Below, one piece after another: positions 61,362 through 64,000 of a DNA stretch of 64,000 bases. Both the position numbers and the translations under genes were made by a program. This DNA comes from Xanthomonas sp. (GTDB taxonomy: Bacteria; Pseudomonadota; Gammaproteobacteria; Xanthomonadales; Xanthomonadaceae). The stretch lies in the NCBI RefSeq assembly GCF_017163755.1, contig NZ_JAFIWC010000029.1, forward strand, positions 1-64,000, in the 5' to 3' direction. Each line of letters opens with the position of its first letter. Within the stretch, counting starts at the first letter, position 1. The notes below the pieces were generated by a model, which did no database searches, had not been told where the DNA came from, and worked only from the letters and a program-made list of their open reading frames with translations.

Positions 61362-63227
61362 ATGACCGCGTCCGACGCCATCGCCGTTCCGCCCGCCGCG
61401 TTCCGTCCCGGCGCGCGCCATCTGCTGCTTGCCCTGGCCTATGCGCTGGGGCTGCTGGCAGTGGCGCTGTACGCCTTGCAGGTCGGGCGCCAGCTCGGCG
61501 CCGGTGGCGGCTCGGGCCTGTGGCGCATCGCGCCGGCGCTGCTCGGCGTGCTGGCGGTGCTGGCGGTGCTGGCGCTGCTGACCTGGCTGAGCCTGCGTGC
61601 CGCGCCGTCGTCGTCGCAGCGCGTACTGCAGGCGATCCAGGCGCTCGGCGAAGGCCGCCTCGACCACGGCCTGGCCGGCGCCGGCGCGGCGGCCGACCCG
61701 CTGTTGCGCGCACTGCAGCTCGCGCAGGCGCGCCTGGCCGAACGCCAGGCCGCCGCCGAGGCCGAACTGCGCCACGGCCGCTTCGTGATCCAGGCGCTGG
61801 ACGACCTGGACACCATGGTGCGCATCGCCGACGACGACGGCCGCGTGCACTTCGCCAACCGCAAGCTGCTGGAAATGCTGCGCGCGATCGAGCCGGACGT
61901 GCAGAGCTTCCGTCCCGAGTTCCGCGCCGAGCACTTCGTCGGCGGCAGCATCGGCGACATCTATCCGGACAGCCAGGCGGCGATCGAGCGCATGCGCGCG
62001 CTGACCGGCTCCAAGCGCGTGCGCGCGCCGTTCTTCGGTCGCCAGATCGACTTCGTCTACAGCCCGATCAACGCCGCCGACGGCACCCGCCTGGGCACCA
62101 TCGCGCAGTGGGAGAACGTCACCGCGCAGGTCAATGCCGAACAGGCGCTGGCCACGGTGATCGATGCCGCCGCGCTCGGCGACTTCAGCCGGCGCATCGA
62201 CACCGCCGGCATGGACGGGGTGCTGAAGTCGCTGGCCGAAGGCGTCAACCGCATCTCCGATTCGGTGGAAGCCAACCTGCGCGCGCTGGCCACCGCGCTC
62301 GCGGCGCTGGCCGAAGGCGACCTGACCCATCGCGTCGACGGCGACGCGCAAGGCGTGTTCGCGCAGTTGCGCGAGGACACCAATCGCACCGTGGCCAAGC
62401 TGACCGAGATCATCGGCGGCATCCAGGGCGCGGCCGAGGCCATCCGCCGCGCGTCGATGGAGATCGCCGCCGGCAACACCGACCTGTCCGACCGCACCGA
62501 GCAGCAGGCCGCCAGCCTGGAGGAGACCGCCAGCTCGATGGAGGAGCTGACCTCGGCGGTGAAGCACAACGCCGACAACGCCTACCAGGCCAACGGCCTG
62601 ATGCGCAGCACCGGCGACATCGCCGAATCCGGCGGCAAGGTGATGCAGGACGTGGTGAGCACGATGAGCGCGATCAGCGCCTCGTCGCGGCGCATCGGCG
62701 AGATCATCAGCGTCATCGACGGCATCGCCTTCCAGACCAACATCCTCGCGCTCAACGCCGCGGTGGAAGCCGCGCGCGCCGGCGAGCAGGGACGCGGCTT
62801 CGCCGTGGTCGCCTCGGAAGTGCGCTCGCTGGCGCGGCGTTCGGCCGACGCGGCCAAGGAGATCAAGACGCTGATCGAGGATTCCACGCAGAAGGTGACC
62901 CAGGGTTCGGCGCTGGTGAACCAGGCCGGCACCACGATGGGCGAGATCGTGACCTCGGTGAAGCGCGTCACCGACCTGATGGGCGAGATCAGCGGCGCCA
63001 GCGCCGAGCAGTCCAGCGGCATCGAGCAGGTCAACCGCACGGTGATGCAACTGGACGAAGTGACCCAGCGCAACGCCGCGCTGGTCGAGGAAGCGACCGC
63101 GGCCGCGCGCAGCCTGGAAGAACAGGCCGGCGGCCTGGCCACGGCGGTGGCGGTGTTCCGCATCGAACCCGCACGCGCGGTGCACGGCGGCAACGTCACC
63201 CCGCTGCTGCGCAGCGCGAGCAGCTAG
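61362..63227 (+). CDS. Methyl-accepting chemotaxis protein
   Basis: 621-residue receptor. Two membrane helices (about 22-42 and 55-78) are separated by a very short periplasmic loop, so sensing is probably not by a large external domain. A cytosolic PAS-like segment (about 140-250, [33 protein letters not shown]) and a HAMP-like linker come before the signalling domain. The MA hairpin tip ([37 protein letters not shown], in parts, near residues 450-485) is intact. The ligand is unknown. Confidence 0.92.
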   Translation: MTASDAIAVPPAAFRPGARHLLLALAYALGLLAVALYALQVGRQLGAGGGSGLWRIAPALLGVLAVLAVLALLTWLSLRAAPSSSQRVLQAIQALGEGRLDHGLAGAGAAADPLLRALQLAQARLAERQAAAEAELRHGRFVIQALDDLDTMVRIADDDGRVHFANRKLLEMLRAIEPDVQSFRPEFRAEHFVGGSIGDIYPDSQAAIERMRALTGSKRVRAPFFGRQIDFVYSPINAADGTRLGTIAQWENVTAQVNAEQALATVIDAAALGDFSRRIDTAGMDGVLKSLAEGVNRISDSVEANLRALATALAALAEGDLTHRVDGDAQGVFAQLREDTNRTVAKLTEIIGGIQGAAEAIRRASMEIAAGNTDLSDRTEQQAASLEETASSMEELTSAVKHNADNAYQANGLMRSTGDIAESGGKVMQDVVSTMSAISASSRRIGEIISVIDGIAFQTNILALNAAVEAARAGEQGRGFAVVASEVRSLARRSADAAKEIKTLIEDSTQKVTQGSALVNQAGTTMGEIVTSVKRVTDLMGEISGASAEQSSGIEQVNRTVMQLDEVTQRNAALVEEATAAARSLEEQAGGLATAVAVFRIEPARAVHGGNVTPLLRSASS

Positions 63228-63553
63228 AGCGTCTTCCTCTGGCCGGCAGACAACGACACATGGAACGCCCCGGGAGCGCGGCAATCCTTGGCGACAGGCG
63301 ATAGCGCCCGTCGCGACCGACGGCGCAAGGCGTTCGCAGCGGCTGCCACGACGCTCAGCCGAGCAGGCTCGCGGATTGCAAACGCGCTGCCCGGATCGGC
63401 AACCTGCACCTTGCGGAAGTTCAGCGATTTGCCGGAATGGCGCCGCATGGCCTCGGGCCATCCGCCGACGCCTCAGGCCGCGAAGGGAGCTCGCCCGCCA
63501 CGCCGCCCGCTCGCGGCGCCGACGCTCCTCCCGCCACGCCCACCTCGCGAGCG
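63228..63553. other. Intergenic region with partial dispersed repeat
   Basis: About 330 bases without a gene. A fragment near 63310-63330 (GTCGCGACCGACGGCGCAAGG) resembles the inner arm of the palindromic element at 57755-57850, and a GGCGACAGGCGATAGC segment before it may be the decayed partner arm. Confidence 0.45.
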
Positions 63554-63997
63554 CTATTCCAGGAACCGCGAACGCTGCGCCGGATCCGGCAGGAAGCACT
63601 GCGCCGAGGTGCCGAACCAGCGATAGCGGTTGCGCGCAATGAGTCGGTAACCGGCATCGCGCCAGGGCCGCGGCAGCAACCGCAGCATGGCGAACGCGCG
63701 CCACGCGCCGCCCAGCCCGGCGAGCACGCGCAGCACCGCGTCCGAATCGGTCCACGCGCCGTCGCCGGCGAGCAGCAGGAACGACAGCGGATCGTCCGGG
63801 TCCAGCCCATGCCGGGACAGCAGCGCACGGCCGCTGGCCGACTGCATCGGCGCGAAGCGGTAGCGTCCGCGGCGGTCGAAGCGCAGCAGCAGGCGCACCC
63901 AGCGGCTGCACAGCAGGCACACGCCGTCGAACACGATGATCGCGCTGCCGGCAGGCGGCGCCGGCGCCGGATCGACCCGGGCCTCAGGCCGGCTCAA
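63554..63997 (-). CDS. DCC-family (DUF393) thiol-disulfide protein, 5' end uncertain
   Basis: 147 residues are visible. The DCC family begins with IVFDGVCLLCSRWVRLLLRFDRRG (Cys-x-x-Cys) and contains FAPMQSASGRALL and the C-terminal WFGTSAQCFLPDP. The frame starts with a TTG three bases from the window edge and stays open to the edge, so the true start may be outside. The stop at 63554 is certain. The function is probably a thiol-disulfide exchange role, by family only. Confidence 0.75.
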   Translation of the reverse strand: MSRPEARVDPAPAPPAGSAIIVFDGVCLLCSRWVRLLLRFDRRGRYRFAPMQSASGRALLSRHGLDPDDPLSFLLLAGDGAWTDSDAVLRVLAGLGGAWRAFAMLRLLPRPWRDAGYRLIARNRYRWFGTSAQCFLPDPAQRSRFLE

Positions 63998-64000
63998 GCC

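Overview
The window is about 70% GC bacterial chromosome. It most likely comes from Xanthomonas or a close relative in the Xanthomonadaceae. The evidence for this is the abundance of TonB-dependent receptors, a class A beta-lactamase beside a divergent AmpR-like regulator, Xanthomonas-style palindromic and GGGACy-type intergenic repeats, and the cob/btuB salvage operon. I see no prophage, integron, insertion sequence, CRISPR array, rRNA or tRNA. The layout is ordinary chromosome with several accessory modules.

Region by region: (1) 0.3-4.9 kb holds a TonB receptor followed by a Tat-exported phosphocholine-type phospholipase C. (2) 4.9-6.5 kb holds an orphan sensor kinase translationally coupled to a small MbcA/ParS/Xre-like protein. 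(3) 7.0-8.9 kb holds the blaA/ampR-type pair. (4) 9.2-11.6 kb holds a membrane protein and the ABC-F ATPase YheS. (5) 11.8-17.6 kb holds two paralogous 796-residue TonB receptors flanking a glyoxalase-fold gene. (6) 18.2-20.8 kb holds a secreted orphan protein, a MASE1 sensor protein and a remnant of cysQ. (7) 21-25.8 kb holds the antiporter YbaL and two AraC regulators around an Fsr-type MFS pump. (8) 25.8-37.8 kb is one minus-strand operon behind a cobalamin riboswitch: btuB, two BtuM-like membrane proteins, cobO, cobB, cbiB, cobD, cobQ, cobU, cobT, cobC and cobS. (9) 38-42.8 kb holds a serine hydrolase and clpB with a clear sigma-32 promoter. (10) 43-50.5 kb holds a GST-like protein, an LprI-domain protein, an NCS2 permease, a GNAT enzyme, a DUF3574 lipoprotein and a third TonB receptor of the same paralogous family. 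(11) 50.7-54.7 kb is an otsB, GH15, otsA trehalose operon. (12) 55-57.6 kb holds membrane PQQ glucose dehydrogenase. (13) 58-59.5 kb holds an ECF sigma factor, a probable anti-sigma protein and a divergently transcribed membrane protein. (14) 59.6-64 kb holds a serine hydrolase, a chemotaxis receptor and a DCC-family protein cut near the window edge.

The most interesting signals are four. Between the ECF sigma gene and its divergent neighbour lie two back-to-back promoters with the same TGCAACC-N14-CGTATC pattern, which predicts autoregulation and a nearly leaderless sigma mRNA. The riboswitch-controlled B12 salvage operon carries a tandem pair of BtuM-like proteins, each keeping the S-D-[FW]-C motif. 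The three paralogous TonB receptors share a TTAAC element 122-123 nt before the start codon. The orphan kinase is coupled by ATGA overlap to a toxin-binding-domain protein that has no toxin beside it.

All functional calls come from reading the translations and recalling family motifs. No database search was run.
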